The notes below the pieces were generated by a model. It did not search any database, was not told where the DNA came from, and was given only the letters and a program-made list of their open reading frames with translations. A stretch of DNA of 63,900 nt from a virus, in the IMG/VR virus record IMGVR_UViG_3300022745_000034, positions 1-63,900 of that record; one strand, given 5' to 3'. This document shows positions 47,485-55,173 of the stretch, piece after piece. Made by a program: the position numbers and the translations under genes. Numbering within the stretch: position 1 is the first letter of the stretch; each line of letters begins with the position of its first letter.

Positions 47485-47509
47485 GTCTTAACCAACTTGA
47501 AATACCATC

Positions 47510-48301
47510 ATGACAACTGAAAACCAAACCGTCGCAGAACTAGCCGTTGCTGCCCATGGGCTCCAATTTGTTGACGGCGTGCCATACGTCGTTGCTCCAG
47601 AAGGCTATGCCGTCGAAAACCTCGAACGCATGCTGGAGACTCCCATGCGCAAGCGTGGCAAGGTCCACATGAATGACGCCGCCAGCTTCAATGCCTATGT
47701 GAATGCAGAGGCAACCCCGGCCACTCGCTTGTACGGGCAATTGAATCCTCCCGCTTTCTGCGCAGTGTTCAATGACCATGCCAGCGAACCAGGGTGGGGT
47801 GACTATGGCGTGTCCTATGACTGCCCGCTGTCTATCGAGTGGAAGACATGGACGGCAAACAGCGGCAAGACGATGACGCAAGAAGCGTTTGCGCAGTTCA
47901 TCGAAAACAACCTTCCCGACATTGCCATGCCGCCCGCTGCCGACATGCTGGAAATCTCCCGCAGCCTGGAGGCAAAGAAGAAAGTCAACTTTGCCAGCGG
48001 TGTGCGCTTGTCCAACGGCCAGAACGAACTGGTGTACGAGGAACAGGTAAGCGGCACAGCGGCCAAGGGCAAGCTCAATGTCCCAGAGGCATTCACCATC
48101 GGCATTCCCGTGCTCGAAGGTGGCGAACGCTATGCCGTGACAGCGCGCCTGCGCTATCGCATCCAAGAAGGCGGCAAGTTGTCGATGTGGTTTGAACTGG
48201 TACGCCCGCACAAGATCGTCGAAGACGCTGCAAGCGCAGTGTGGAAGGCCATCGAGGAAGGCACTGGCAAGCGCATCTTCAATGGCCGTACATCCCGCTA
48301 A
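47510..48301 (+). CDS. DUF2303 family protein, 263 aa
   Basis: PYVVAPEGYAVENLERMLE, then RKRGKVHMNDAASFNAYVN and MTQEAFAQFIENNLPDI, SRSLEAKKKVNFASGVRLS and SMWFELVRPHKIVEDA are the DUF2303 pattern known from phages next to Sak4/DUF669. The molecular role is unknown; it is associated with phage recombination functions by position. Full family length. Confidence 0.75.
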   Translation: MTTENQTVAELAVAAHGLQFVDGVPYVVAPEGYAVENLERMLETPMRKRGKVHMNDAASFNAYVNAEATPATRLYGQLNPPAFCAVFNDHASEPGWGDYGVSYDCPLSIEWKTWTANSGKTMTQEAFAQFIENNLPDIAMPPAADMLEISRSLEAKKKVNFASGVRLSNGQNELVYEEQVSGTAAKGKLNVPEAFTIGIPVLEGGERYAVTARLRYRIQEGGKLSMWFELVRPHKIVEDAASAVWKAIEEGTGKRIFNGRTSR

Positions 48302-48326
48302 CCCCCCAACCACCAAAGGAACAACC

Positions 48327-48587
48327 ATGAACGCACCTGTTCAAGCATTCAACCCCGCAGAAGTCCCGATCAATTTCACCCTCAACTTCAACCAAGTGAA
48401 CTTACTTCTGTCCGGTATGGCAGAGCTACCGCGCAAGCAAACGGACGGCTTCTATGAGCAGTTCCGCGCCCATGCTCTGCAAACACTGCAAGTTGCCGAG
48501 AACGCCCACAACAAAGCCCAGGAGAAGGCCGCAGCGGATGAGGCTGCGCGCAATGCTCCACCAGAAGTAGTCGGAGGTACGGACTGA
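48327..48587 (+). CDS. Small phage protein, 86 aa
   Basis: The start is at 48327, following AAAGGAAC. Strand then helix (FTLNFNQVNLLLSGMAELP, ADGFYEQFRAHALQ-like helix, KAQEKAAADEAARN). It resembles small proteins that follow DUF2303 in phages. TGATG couples it to the next gene. The longer frame from 48192 overlaps the DUF2303 end and is unlikely. Confidence 0.55.
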   Translation: MNAPVQAFNPAEVPINFTLNFNQVNLLLSGMAELPRKQTDGFYEQFRAHALQTLQVAENAHNKAQEKAAADEAARNAPPEVVGGTD

Positions 48588-48781
48588 TGACCACGCGCAT
48601 CTATGTGGTGACCGACACCGAAACAACGAAGCAGCGCCTTATCCGCGCTGCTAATCAGGCCCAGGCGTTGCGAGCCGCAACAACAACCCGCTTCACCGTT
48701 GATGTGGCCAGTCAGGATGCCCTGGTCGGTTTGCTTTCTTCCGGTGTTTCAGTCGAAGAAGCGAAGGAAGACAAGCAGTGA
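48587..48781 (+). CDS. Small phage protein, 64 aa
   Basis: RIYVVTDTETTKQRLIRAAN then TRFTVDVASQDALVGLLSSG is a conserved small phage family, probably a ferredoxin-like fold. The start is coupled through TGATG. The stop overlaps the GTG start of the following Tad2-like gene (GTGA). Function unknown. Confidence 0.6.
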   Translation: MTTRIYVVTDTETTKQRLIRAANQAQALRAATTTRFTVDVASQDALVGLLSSGVSVEEAKEDKQ

Positions 48782-49257
48782 AAACCTACATCGGCACAAA
48801 GATTGTGTTGGCCGAACCCTTAACACGGGCGGCCTACAACGAGTTTCGCGGGTGGGTTCTGCCCGCTGACGAGAACGGCGACGACGAAGGCTACTTGGTC
48901 GAGTACACAGACGGCGGCAAGCCCAACGTGCCCGGGCGCAGTGGCTACGTTAGCTGGTCCCCAAAGGAACAGTTCGACAACGCATATCGCGCCTATGGCG
49001 ATATGACCTTCGGGCTGGCGCTGGAAGCTATGAAGAAGGGCTACTTCGCCCAGCGCGCAGGCTGGAACGGCAAGGGCTTGAAGCTGGGATTAGTGGGCAA
49101 AGGCGGGGCATTTGAAATAAGCATTGGCGAAGTCAGCACGCTTCCATACATCGTGATGGTCTATCCGATGGATTCGGCCAACACTCCTGGAGCGATTGTC
49201 CCGTGGCTGGCAAGCCAGACGGACATGCTGGCCGAAGATTGGAGGGTTTTGGTATGA
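48778..49257 (+). CDS. DUF2829 (Tad2-like) protein, candidate anti-Thoeris, 159 aa
   Basis: Starts at a GTG (48778) overlapping the previous stop. The C-terminal 90 residues MTFGLALEAMKKGYFAQRAG, then WNGKGLKLGLVG and TPGAIVPWLASQTDMLAEDW match DUF2829, the domain of Tad2 proteins that sequester Thoeris signalling molecules. The first 65 residues (YIGTKIVLAEPLTRAAYNEF, GYLVEYTDGGKPNVPG, SGYVSWSPKEQF) belong to another small phage family, so this is a fusion or an extended version. Anti-defence action is inferred from the family. Confidence 0.65.
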   Translation: MKTYIGTKIVLAEPLTRAAYNEFRGWVLPADENGDDEGYLVEYTDGGKPNVPGRSGYVSWSPKEQFDNAYRAYGDMTFGLALEAMKKGYFAQRAGWNGKGLKLGLVGKGGAFEISIGEVSTLPYIVMVYPMDSANTPGAIVPWLASQTDMLAEDWRVLV

Positions 49258-49640
49258 CGACCGACGCACAAATCGAGTCCGAGATTGTGGCCAAGGGCAA
49301 AACCGCACCGCGTGTGACACCCAAACAGATCGACGCATTGCTGGCACGGGTGGAATACAAGTTTGAGTATCACCACACCAGCACCTTCTGCCATGCGTTC
49401 CTTGATGGCGAGTTCTACCTTGCTACCGGCCATTCTGCCTGCGTTTCTTTGGCTAATTACGACAAGGAAATTGGCGACCGCATAGCTGTGAGCGATGCAG
49501 CGGCCAAGGCGGTGAAGCAGTTGTGGCTCTTGGAGGGCTATGTGCTGCGCACCAAGCTGGCCGAGCCCGTAGACGACGACTTCCCACTTGGCAAAGCCTG
49601 CGACTTGTCGGGTGAAGGTACTTGCGAGAGTTGCCAGTAA
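49254..49640 (+). CDS. Gp49-like phage protein (N4 Gp49 family), 128 aa
   Basis: The start at 49254 is preferred; an earlier frame start at 49203 lies inside the Tad2-like gene. It begins MTTDAQIESEIVAKGKTAPR then VTPKQIDALLARVEYKFEY and ACVSLANYDKEIGDRIAV, the known Gp49/Sf6-gp66-like pattern. Function is not known. Followed by the structured gap 49641-49734. Confidence 0.7.
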   Translation: MTTDAQIESEIVAKGKTAPRVTPKQIDALLARVEYKFEYHHTSTFCHAFLDGEFYLATGHSACVSLANYDKEIGDRIAVSDAAAKAVKQLWLLEGYVLRTKLAEPVDDDFPLGKACDLSGEGTCESCQ

Positions 49641-49734
49641 GGCACCGGCATCCTGACCGGTGATCGCCCCAACGTCGGGTGCCTATGACGTGACAGCCTG
49701 GAGAGACAGGCACCTAACACTGAAGGACTGATTT
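49641..49734 (+). other. Structured leader with mutually exclusive hairpins
   Basis: CACCGG (49643-49648) pairs CCGGTG (49657-49662). GGCACC (49641-49646) can pair GGTGCC (49678-49683), and GGTGCCT (49678-49684) can also pair AGGCACC (49708-49714). The middle segment is shared, so two structures exclude each other, as in attenuators or riboswitches. No known class is recognised. GAAGGA and an ATG follow. Confidence 0.5.
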
Positions 49735-50010
49735 ATGGATTACGAAGAACAGGTGCGTGCAATGGTCAAGCACGCAACTATTGAACAACCGGATTTCAAA
49801 AGTAACTTGCGTGAGCTTGGAAAGCTGATTCGTGCGCTTGGACGAGGTATTGCGCTAGTTGCACTTGGGTTGCCAAAAGAGTCACAGCCTATATTCGTGC
49901 GCGAGGTTAGCACCGCAATCATGATTGAGATTTGCAACTTCAAGCGCGAGACGCTCACCACAGAAGACTTCTTGCGCAACCACTATCACCCGGAGAAGTT
50001 CAATGGCTGA
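49735..50010 (+). CDS. Phage protein before PD-(D/E)XK nuclease, 91 aa
   Basis: Sequence VRAMVKHATIEQPDFKSNLR, then LIRALGRGIALVALGLPKES and REVSTAIMIEICNFKRETL, a helical protein without a recognised family. GAAGGA upstream. Its stop overlaps the nuclease start by 8 bases, so it may be its partner. Confidence 0.55.
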   Translation: MDYEEQVRAMVKHATIEQPDFKSNLRELGKLIRALGRGIALVALGLPKESQPIFVREVSTAIMIEICNFKRETLTTEDFLRNHYHPEKFNG

Positions 50011-51085
50011 CATATCCGCAGCAACCGACCCCATTGCAGCCGCCATCTTTGAGCAATACAAAAAGCGCGGCGATGCGGAACTGGCCAGAACCTACATGGG
50101 TGGATCTGCAATCGGCAAAGAATGCTGGCGCGCGCTCTGGTACGGCTTCCACTTGGCCAGCCCCACACAGTTCAACGGTCGCATGTACCGCTTGTTCCAG
50201 ACCGGGCACTTGGCCGAGCCGCGTTTTTGCGACGATCTGCGCAGCATCGGGTGCACTGTATGGGAGTGCGACCCTGCCACCGGTAAGCAGTTCTCCTACT
50301 CCGATGTGTATGGCCACATGCGCGGCAATCTTGACGCCGTTGCCAAAGGCATTCCTACCGGTGGCGGCAAGCCTCACTTGGTCGAAATGAAGACCCATTC
50401 GGACAAGTCGTTTGCCAAGCTCAAGAAAGACGGAGTGAAGAAGGCCAAGCCAGAGCACTGGATTCAGATGAACACCTATATGGGCTGGGCAGGCCTGGAG
50501 CGTGCGCTGTATCTCGCCGTCAACAAGGACACAGACGACCTCTACACCGAGCGCCTGGAGTTCGACAAAGTGGTGTTCGAGAAAACCATTGCAAAAGCTG
50601 AAACCATCATCTTTTTGCCAGCACCGCCAGCCAAAATTAGCGAAGACCCGAAGTATTACCTTTGCAACTGGTGTGACCACCAAGCCGTTTGCCATGGCCA
50701 CCGCGTCCCGCAGGTAACTTGCCGCTCTTGCGTGCACGCTACCCCAGAGCGCGACGGTGATGCCCGCTGGTCATGCGCGAAGGCCGGACCAGAGTCCAGC
50801 ATTCCAGTAGAAGTCCAGCGCGTTGGCTGCCCCCAGCACCTCCCCCTGCCATTCTTGGTGACCTATGCCGATGCCATCGACGCTGGCGAAGGCTGGATTG
50901 AGTTTCAGCGCAAGGACAACGGAGCCAAGTTTGTAGTGGCAGCCCAAGGCGCCACACACCCATACCCGGACTTCCCTGTTTACACCACGCAGGAGGTAAG
51001 TGCCGCCGCCGACCACCGGGCTATTGCTGACCCGGAGATTGAGAAAATCAGAATGCAATTCCCAGGATCGAGAATTACTGGATAA
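50003..51085 (+). CDS. PD-(D/E)XK family exonuclease, 360 aa
   Basis: Start 50003. GKECWRALWYGFHLASPTQ, LFQTGHLAEPRFCDDLRSIG, then the catalytic pair GNLDAVAKG (D about 110) and LVEMKTHSDK (E-x-K, about 128-130), HWIQMNTYMGWAGLERALY, a RecB/lambda-exonuclease-like core. The C-terminal Cys-rich part (YYLCNWCDHQAVCHGH, CRSCVHATPE) may hold an Fe-S or zinc site, as in Cas4/AddB-type nucleases. Together with Sak4 and DUF669 it makes a phage recombination set. Confidence 0.8.
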   Translation: MADISAATDPIAAAIFEQYKKRGDAELARTYMGGSAIGKECWRALWYGFHLASPTQFNGRMYRLFQTGHLAEPRFCDDLRSIGCTVWECDPATGKQFSYSDVYGHMRGNLDAVAKGIPTGGGKPHLVEMKTHSDKSFAKLKKDGVKKAKPEHWIQMNTYMGWAGLERALYLAVNKDTDDLYTERLEFDKVVFEKTIAKAETIIFLPAPPAKISEDPKYYLCNWCDHQAVCHGHRVPQVTCRSCVHATPERDGDARWSCAKAGPESSIPVEVQRVGCPQHLPLPFLVTYADAIDAGEGWIEFQRKDNGAKFVVAAQGATHPYPDFPVYTTQEVSAAADHRAIADPEIEKIRMQFPGSRITG

Positions 51086-51088
51086 AAC

Positions 51089-51451
51089 ATGATCGTCTTT
51101 ACCCAATACCAAAACCAAGCAATGCGCACCGCTAAGCCCGGTGACACGAATTTCAACCTGACGCACGCCGCGTTTGGAGTTTCAGGAGAGGCGGGTGAGT
51201 TCGCTGACTGCATCAAGAAGTACCTGATCTACGGCAAGCAACTTGACCGTGAAAACGCCACTGAAGAACTTGGCGATCTGCTGTGGTTCATTGCGCTTGC
51301 GTGCAGTGCGTTGGGCACCACCATGGATAAGGTGGCGCAGGCAAACATCGACAAGCTGCGAAGGCGGTATCCAGAGAAATACAGCGATCAGCACGCTTTG
51401 GCACGCCTAGACAAGCAGCATGACCAGCAACAAAGCCAATTCACCCCCTGA
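51089..51451 (+). CDS. MazG-like NTP pyrophosphohydrolase, 120 aa
   Basis: HAAFGVSGEAGEFADCIKKY, then ENATEELGDLLWFIALACSA fits the ExxE...ExxD metal-binding signature of MazG-like all-alpha NTP pyrophosphohydrolases. Phage MazG proteins cut nucleotides, including (p)ppGpp-like compounds or modified dNTPs; the substrate is not visible here. Overlaps the next gene by 32 bases. Confidence 0.8.
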   Translation: MIVFTQYQNQAMRTAKPGDTNFNLTHAAFGVSGEAGEFADCIKKYLIYGKQLDRENATEELGDLLWFIALACSALGTTMDKVAQANIDKLRRRYPEKYSDQHALARLDKQHDQQQSQFTP

Positions 51452-51632
51452 TTGGCTCATTCAAACCCAGTGCTACGGGAAGCATCGGTTTGAAGACGGC
51501 GGGCTGGCCAAAGAGGTCGCCCGCAAGTCAGCCAAGCGCAAAGACAGTAAGGCCAGCGCCTACCGGTGCATTCACTGCGGTGGATGGCACGTCGGCAATG
51601 GCAATGGGAAGAAATTTAATCAGAGGAAGTAA
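51420..51632 (+). CDS. Small zinc-knuckle-like phage protein, 70 aa
   Basis: CYGKHRFEDGGLAKEVARKS, then SAYRCIHCGGWHVGNGN shows C...H and CxxC...H, a small zinc-binding motif, with a basic C-terminus. Frequent in phage early regions. Overlaps the MazG-like gene in another frame by 32 bases; AGCATGACC start. Confidence 0.55.
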   Translation: MTSNKANSPPDWLIQTQCYGKHRFEDGGLAKEVARKSAKRKDSKASAYRCIHCGGWHVGNGNGKKFNQRK

Positions 51633-51637
51633 GCAGT

Positions 51638-52006
51638 ATGAGTTTTCACGTACCAGAGAAATATCGGCTTGAGCCAGCAGGGATGCCAAGGGGTGACGAG
51701 CACAACGGCTATTTTGTTGTCCAGCTAAATCATGGCCAAAAGTTCATGGTGATTGCCAGTAACGGTATGGGCTGGGAGCACGTCAGCGTCAGTCGCAAAG
51801 ACCGCTGCCCAACTTGGGCTGAAATGTGCCAGATCAAAGACCTGTTCTGGGACGACGCCGATTGCGTTGTGCAATACCACCCACCACACAGCGAGTATGT
51901 AAACAACCATCCGTATTGCCTGCATATGTGGCGACCAACCGGTGTTGCTTTACCGATCCCCGACAGCATCATGGTCGGTTACAAAGATGTTGGGGTGATC
52001 GTATGA
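51638..52006 (+). CDS. DUF7694-like phage protein, 122 aa
   Basis: QKFMVIASNGMGWEHVSVSR, then CPTWAEMCQIKDLFWDDAD and CVVQYHPPHSEYVNNHPYC are the conserved core of a phage family (DUF7694), which also occurs near recombination genes. It probably binds or helps translation or DNA; the role is unknown. Couples to the helicase gene by ATGA. Confidence 0.65.
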   Translation: MSFHVPEKYRLEPAGMPRGDEHNGYFVVQLNHGQKFMVIASNGMGWEHVSVSRKDRCPTWAEMCQIKDLFWDDADCVVQYHPPHSEYVNNHPYCLHMWRPTGVALPIPDSIMVGYKDVGVIV

Positions 52007-53748
52007 CCGTCAGCCTTCGCCCCTACCAACAGGCCAGCATCAACGCGCTCTACACCTACTTTGCCAACAATACCGGCAATCCGCTGATCGTTCTACCGAC
52101 CGGAGCCGGCAAGAGCCTTACCCTGGCCGGGTTCATTCGTGGAGCACTTGAGGCGTACCAATCAACGCGCATAGTCGTATTGACGCACGTACGCGAATTA
52201 ATTGAACAGGACGCCAAGGCCATCATCCGGTACTGGCCAGAAGCACCTATCGGTATCTGGTCGGCTGGTGTGGGCCTCAAGCAAAAGGACCAGATCACCG
52301 TGGCTGGCATCCAGTCGGTGCACAACATGCCTGCCAAGTTCGGCGGCACCGATCTGGTGATTGTGGATGAGGCCCACCTGATACCGCGCAAGGCAGACAC
52401 GATGTATGGCCGGTTCCTGGCGGGCCTGCGTCAGCACAACCCGGCGCTCAAGGTGATCGGGTTGACCGCTACGCACTACCGCATGGACTCAGGCCTGCTG
52501 ACCGAAGGTGAAGACCGCATATTCACCGACGTGGCCTACGAGGCCCATGTGGGAGAACTGATAAAGGACGGCTACCTCTGCCCGCTGGTGGCCAAGAACG
52601 GCGCAACCAAGGCAGATCTGACCGCCGTGCACACCCGTGGTGGCGAGTTTGTGGCCAATGAATTGCAGGCTGCAATGGACAAGGAAAACCTGATCCATGG
52701 TGCGCTTGACGAGGTGGCCAAGTACGCCCACGACCGCCAGCACATCCTTGGGTTCTGTGCCGGGGTGGAGCACGCCATGCACTGCGCCCTGGCTGCCAAC
52801 GCACGCGGGTGGACCGCTGGCTACGTCAGTGGGGATATGGGCAATGCCGAGCGCGACAAGGTGCTCAATGACTTTTCATCGGGCCGCATCCGTTTTCTGT
52901 TCAATGCCATGCTGCTGACCACCGGCTACGACTTCCCCGGAATCGACTGCCTTGTGATGCTGCGACCAACGAAGTCCACCGGCCTGTACGTCCAGATCAT
53001 GGGCCGGGGGCTGCGCAATGTGTATGCCCCAGGCTTTGACCTGACAACCATCGACGGTCGCTTGGTGGCCATTGCCAACGGTCCAAAGGTGAATTGCTTG
53101 GTGCTGGACTTTGCCGGTAACGTGGAGCGCCACGGCCCCATCGACCAGATAAAGGTCAAGCGCAAAGGCGGCAAGGGAGAGTCTGTATCGGTGGCGCCCG
53201 TGAAGGAATGCCCCAACTGCCATGAGCTGGTCCATACCAGCGTGATGATTTGCCCGCAGTGCGGGAACATTTGGGAGCGCGGTGCTTCACACGGCACCGA
53301 AGCTGCCGACGCTGTGATCGTGGCCGCGCTCGAAAAGCCTCGCCTGTATCTGGTGGACCGGGTGGAGTACCAGAAGCACGAGAAGGCTGGCAAAGCGCCA
53401 AGCCTGAAGGTTACCTACTGGTGCGGTCCGTCAACATTTTCGGAGTGGGTACCAATCTGTGATGAGCGGGCTTACATCAAGAAGCACGCCATTTCATGGT
53501 ACTGGCAGCGCGGGTTGATGTGCCCAAACACTATTGATGAAGCACTCGACCAAATTCGTTTGGACAAGGTTCCGGCACCTTTTCGCATAGAAGTTAAACC
53601 AGATGGCAAATACTGGAGGGTAATTGGCGCAACCATGAAGATGAATGTTTGCATTGGGCAAACCTTTAACGAGACTGAAATTTTTGGTCAGTATGGGGTG
53701 TCCACCGTTGTGGAGCGCGAAAAGGCATTCTGGGAGCAAGTCGAATGA
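52003..53748 (+). CDS. SF2 DEAD/DEAH-box helicase with zinc ribbon, 581 aa
   Basis: The ATG at 52003 overlaps the previous stop. LRPYQQASINALYTYFANN (Q-like motif), Walker A LPTGAGKS (K37), VDEAH (122-125), GLTATHYRMD (motif III), a C-terminal GYDFPGIDCLVMLRPTKST with GRGLRN (motif VI). A CPNCHELVHTSVMICPQCG zinc ribbon near 404-422 and a C-terminal domain with PAPFRIEVKPDGKYWRVIG follow. It is the phage's RecQ/RadD-like helicase class, needed in replication or recombination. Confidence 0.85.
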   Translation: MTVSLRPYQQASINALYTYFANNTGNPLIVLPTGAGKSLTLAGFIRGALEAYQSTRIVVLTHVRELIEQDAKAIIRYWPEAPIGIWSAGVGLKQKDQITVAGIQSVHNMPAKFGGTDLVIVDEAHLIPRKADTMYGRFLAGLRQHNPALKVIGLTATHYRMDSGLLTEGEDRIFTDVAYEAHVGELIKDGYLCPLVAKNGATKADLTAVHTRGGEFVANELQAAMDKENLIHGALDEVAKYAHDRQHILGFCAGVEHAMHCALAANARGWTAGYVSGDMGNAERDKVLNDFSSGRIRFLFNAMLLTTGYDFPGIDCLVMLRPTKSTGLYVQIMGRGLRNVYAPGFDLTTIDGRLVAIANGPKVNCLVLDFAGNVERHGPIDQIKVKRKGGKGESVSVAPVKECPNCHELVHTSVMICPQCGNIWERGASHGTEAADAVIVAALEKPRLYLVDRVEYQKHEKAGKAPSLKVTYWCGPSTFSEWVPICDERAYIKKHAISWYWQRGLMCPNTIDEALDQIRLDKVPAPFRIEVKPDGKYWRVIGATMKMNVCIGQTFNETEIFGQYGVSTVVEREKAFWEQVE

Positions 53749-54263
53749 ACAAGCCATCAATCGACCGACTTCACGAGGTCTTTGAGTACAGCAACGGCGC
53801 TTTGATCTGGAAGGTGAAGCCAAGTCCGATGGCCCACAGGTCGAAGGTCGGTACCGAAGCTGGCAGGACACAAGCGCACAAGTATGACGACATCCAGTTG
53901 GATGGATGCAGGTTAAAAGCGCATCACATCGTCTGGGCAATGCACAAGGGCGAATACCCGTCAATGCAGGTTGACCACATCAACCGAAACAAGATGGACA
54001 ACAGGATTGAAAACTTGCGTCTTGCAACGCCAACAGACAACGCAGCCAACTGCTCAAGCGTCAAGAACACGACATCACGTTACCTTGGAGTGTCATGGAA
54101 GGCAGCCAACAAGGCATGGGTAGCGCAAATCAGCAAGGGCTACAAGCGCAAGCACCTTGGCCTTTTCAGTACAGAAGATGAAGCTGCACTGGCCTACAAC
54201 AATGCAGCCATTGAGCTGCACGGCGAATTTGCAAACTTGAATAACGTAGGAAGTGCAGCATGA
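53745..54263 (+). CDS. HNH endonuclease with AP2-like domain, 172 aa
   Basis: An N-terminal HNH unit: DGCRLKAHHIVWAMHKGEYP, then VDHINRNKMDNRIENLRLA, with His-Asn-His-type residues. The C-terminal SRYLGVSWKAANKAWVAQIS then GLFSTEDEAALAYNNAAIEL is an AP2-like DNA-binding domain. This HNH-AP2 organisation is that of phage homing-type endonucleases. It fits tightly in the operon (ATGA at both ends), with somewhat lower GC than its neighbours, so it is probably a mobile addition that kept coupling. Confidence 0.8.
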   Translation: MNKPSIDRLHEVFEYSNGALIWKVKPSPMAHRSKVGTEAGRTQAHKYDDIQLDGCRLKAHHIVWAMHKGEYPSMQVDHINRNKMDNRIENLRLATPTDNAANCSSVKNTTSRYLGVSWKAANKAWVAQISKGYKRKHLGLFSTEDEAALAYNNAAIELHGEFANLNNVGSAA

Positions 54264-54520
54264 AACCCATCCAATCAGGCGACCGCGCCATCATCATCGC
54301 CGGAGCCCTTGGCGACAAAGGGCCGAACGTCGGCAAGACCGTCACCGTTGGCACACTGCGCGGCGAGCATTCCCAGCACGGGCGTATCTGGCGCGTGCAT
54401 GGCGAAGGCCTTGTGACTGAATACGGAGCCACTGGGGGCAGCGTTGACTGCGCCCAGAGCTGGCTGCAAAAGATCGAACCGCCGCCCGTGCGCGCCAAAG
54501 AGAAGGAGGCCCAAGCATGA
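54260..54520 (+). CDS. Small phage protein, 86 aa
   Basis: ATGA overlaps on both sides. MKPIQSGDRAIIIAGALGDK, then GPNVGKTVTVGTL and RIWRVHGEGLVTEYGATG, a small SH3-like barrel in appearance. Unrecognised function; similar proteins follow helicases in phage operons. Confidence 0.5.
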   Translation: MKPIQSGDRAIIIAGALGDKGPNVGKTVTVGTLRGEHSQHGRIWRVHGEGLVTEYGATGGSVDCAQSWLQKIEPPPVRAKEKEAQA

Positions 54521-54720
54521 GCCGCGCCTACATTGAGGTCCGTATCAACATCGCCCGCCGTGAAGTCGAGTATTGGCAGAACCTGCTGCGTGACAAGTCG
54601 TGCAACGACTGCCAGAACTTCCAGCAAAACGGCTGCAAGTTGGCCAACGGAATCACCCCACCACCCGAAGTCCAGAAGACCGGCTGCGATAGCTGGGACT
54701 GGGACTGCATCCCATTTTGA
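54517..54720 (+). CDS. Small Cys-rich phage protein, 67 aa
   Basis: CNDCQNFQQNGCKLANGITP, then PPPEVQKTGCDSWDWDCIPF: four to five Cys in CxxC...C...C spacing suggest a zinc-binding or redox site. N-terminal helix (IEVRINIARREVEYWQ). The family is common beside HNH or helicase genes in phages. The function is unknown. Confidence 0.6.
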   Translation: MSRAYIEVRINIARREVEYWQNLLRDKSCNDCQNFQQNGCKLANGITPPPEVQKTGCDSWDWDCIPF

Positions 54721-54729
54721 GGCAACCAC

Positions 54730-54942
54730 ATGCGAACAGACTTCATGCTCCTGGCCATCTACAACAAGCCGCGCCTGTCATTCGATCAGGTGTGCGAGGC
54801 CATAGGGGTGGCCAAGCAGACCGGCTACAACCTTCGCGCCCGGGGGGAGTTCCCGGTTCCCCTGGCTGGCAACCCACTTACCGCTGACATACGGGATGTG
54901 GCTGCGCACCTTGACACCATGCGCCAGCCAACCGCCGCCTGA
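54730..54942 (+). CDS. PrtN/excisionase-like small HTH protein, 70 aa
   Basis: LLAIYNKPRLSFDQVCEAIG, then VAKQTGYNLRARGEFPVPLA and ADIRDVAAHLDTMRQ fit the pyocin activator (PrtN-like) family, small HTH proteins that serve as activators or excisionases. Located directly before the integrase, it is the best candidate for Xis; that is inferred from position. Confidence 0.65.
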   Translation: MRTDFMLLAIYNKPRLSFDQVCEAIGVAKQTGYNLRARGEFPVPLAGNPLTADIRDVAAHLDTMRQPTAA

Positions 54943-55173
54943 CGTTGAGTTTTTCTTTGCCCGGAATTTGCACCAAAATGCCCGCAAACCGCGTGGTTAC
55001 GGGCTTTCAGGTCCAATCCATCATGGGGGCAATAGACATCCTCCATTGAGAATTGCTCAATGGTTTTTGACTTTTCCCCTCTGCCGTCGCCGCTTGATTT
55101 TTACTTAACATTACTTGATACTACCCATGTTTTCTAACTCCAGTGCACCAAATTTGCACCAGAAAGGACTTAC
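54943..55173 (+). promoter_or_regulatory. Integrase upstream region, promoter and possible arm-site region
   Basis: A 231-bp gap. GTTGAGTTTTTCTTTG (54944-54959) resembles half of the recurrent palindrome. The exact copy lies at 55046-55060. TTGATT (55094-55099) with GATACT (55117-55122, 17 bp) is a plausible promoter, and AGAAAGGAC at 55160-55168 precedes the integrase ATG. Recombination arm or excision sites may lie here but I see no clear repeats. Confidence 0.45.
55046..55060. promoter_or_regulatory. Exact palindrome before integrase
   Basis: TTGAGAATTGCTCAA with the longest arms of the set, 8 bp (CCATTGAG/CTCAATGG). It lies about 34 bases upstream of the integrase promoter. It may control integrase or act in transcription readthrough from the early operon. 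Confidence 0.65.
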
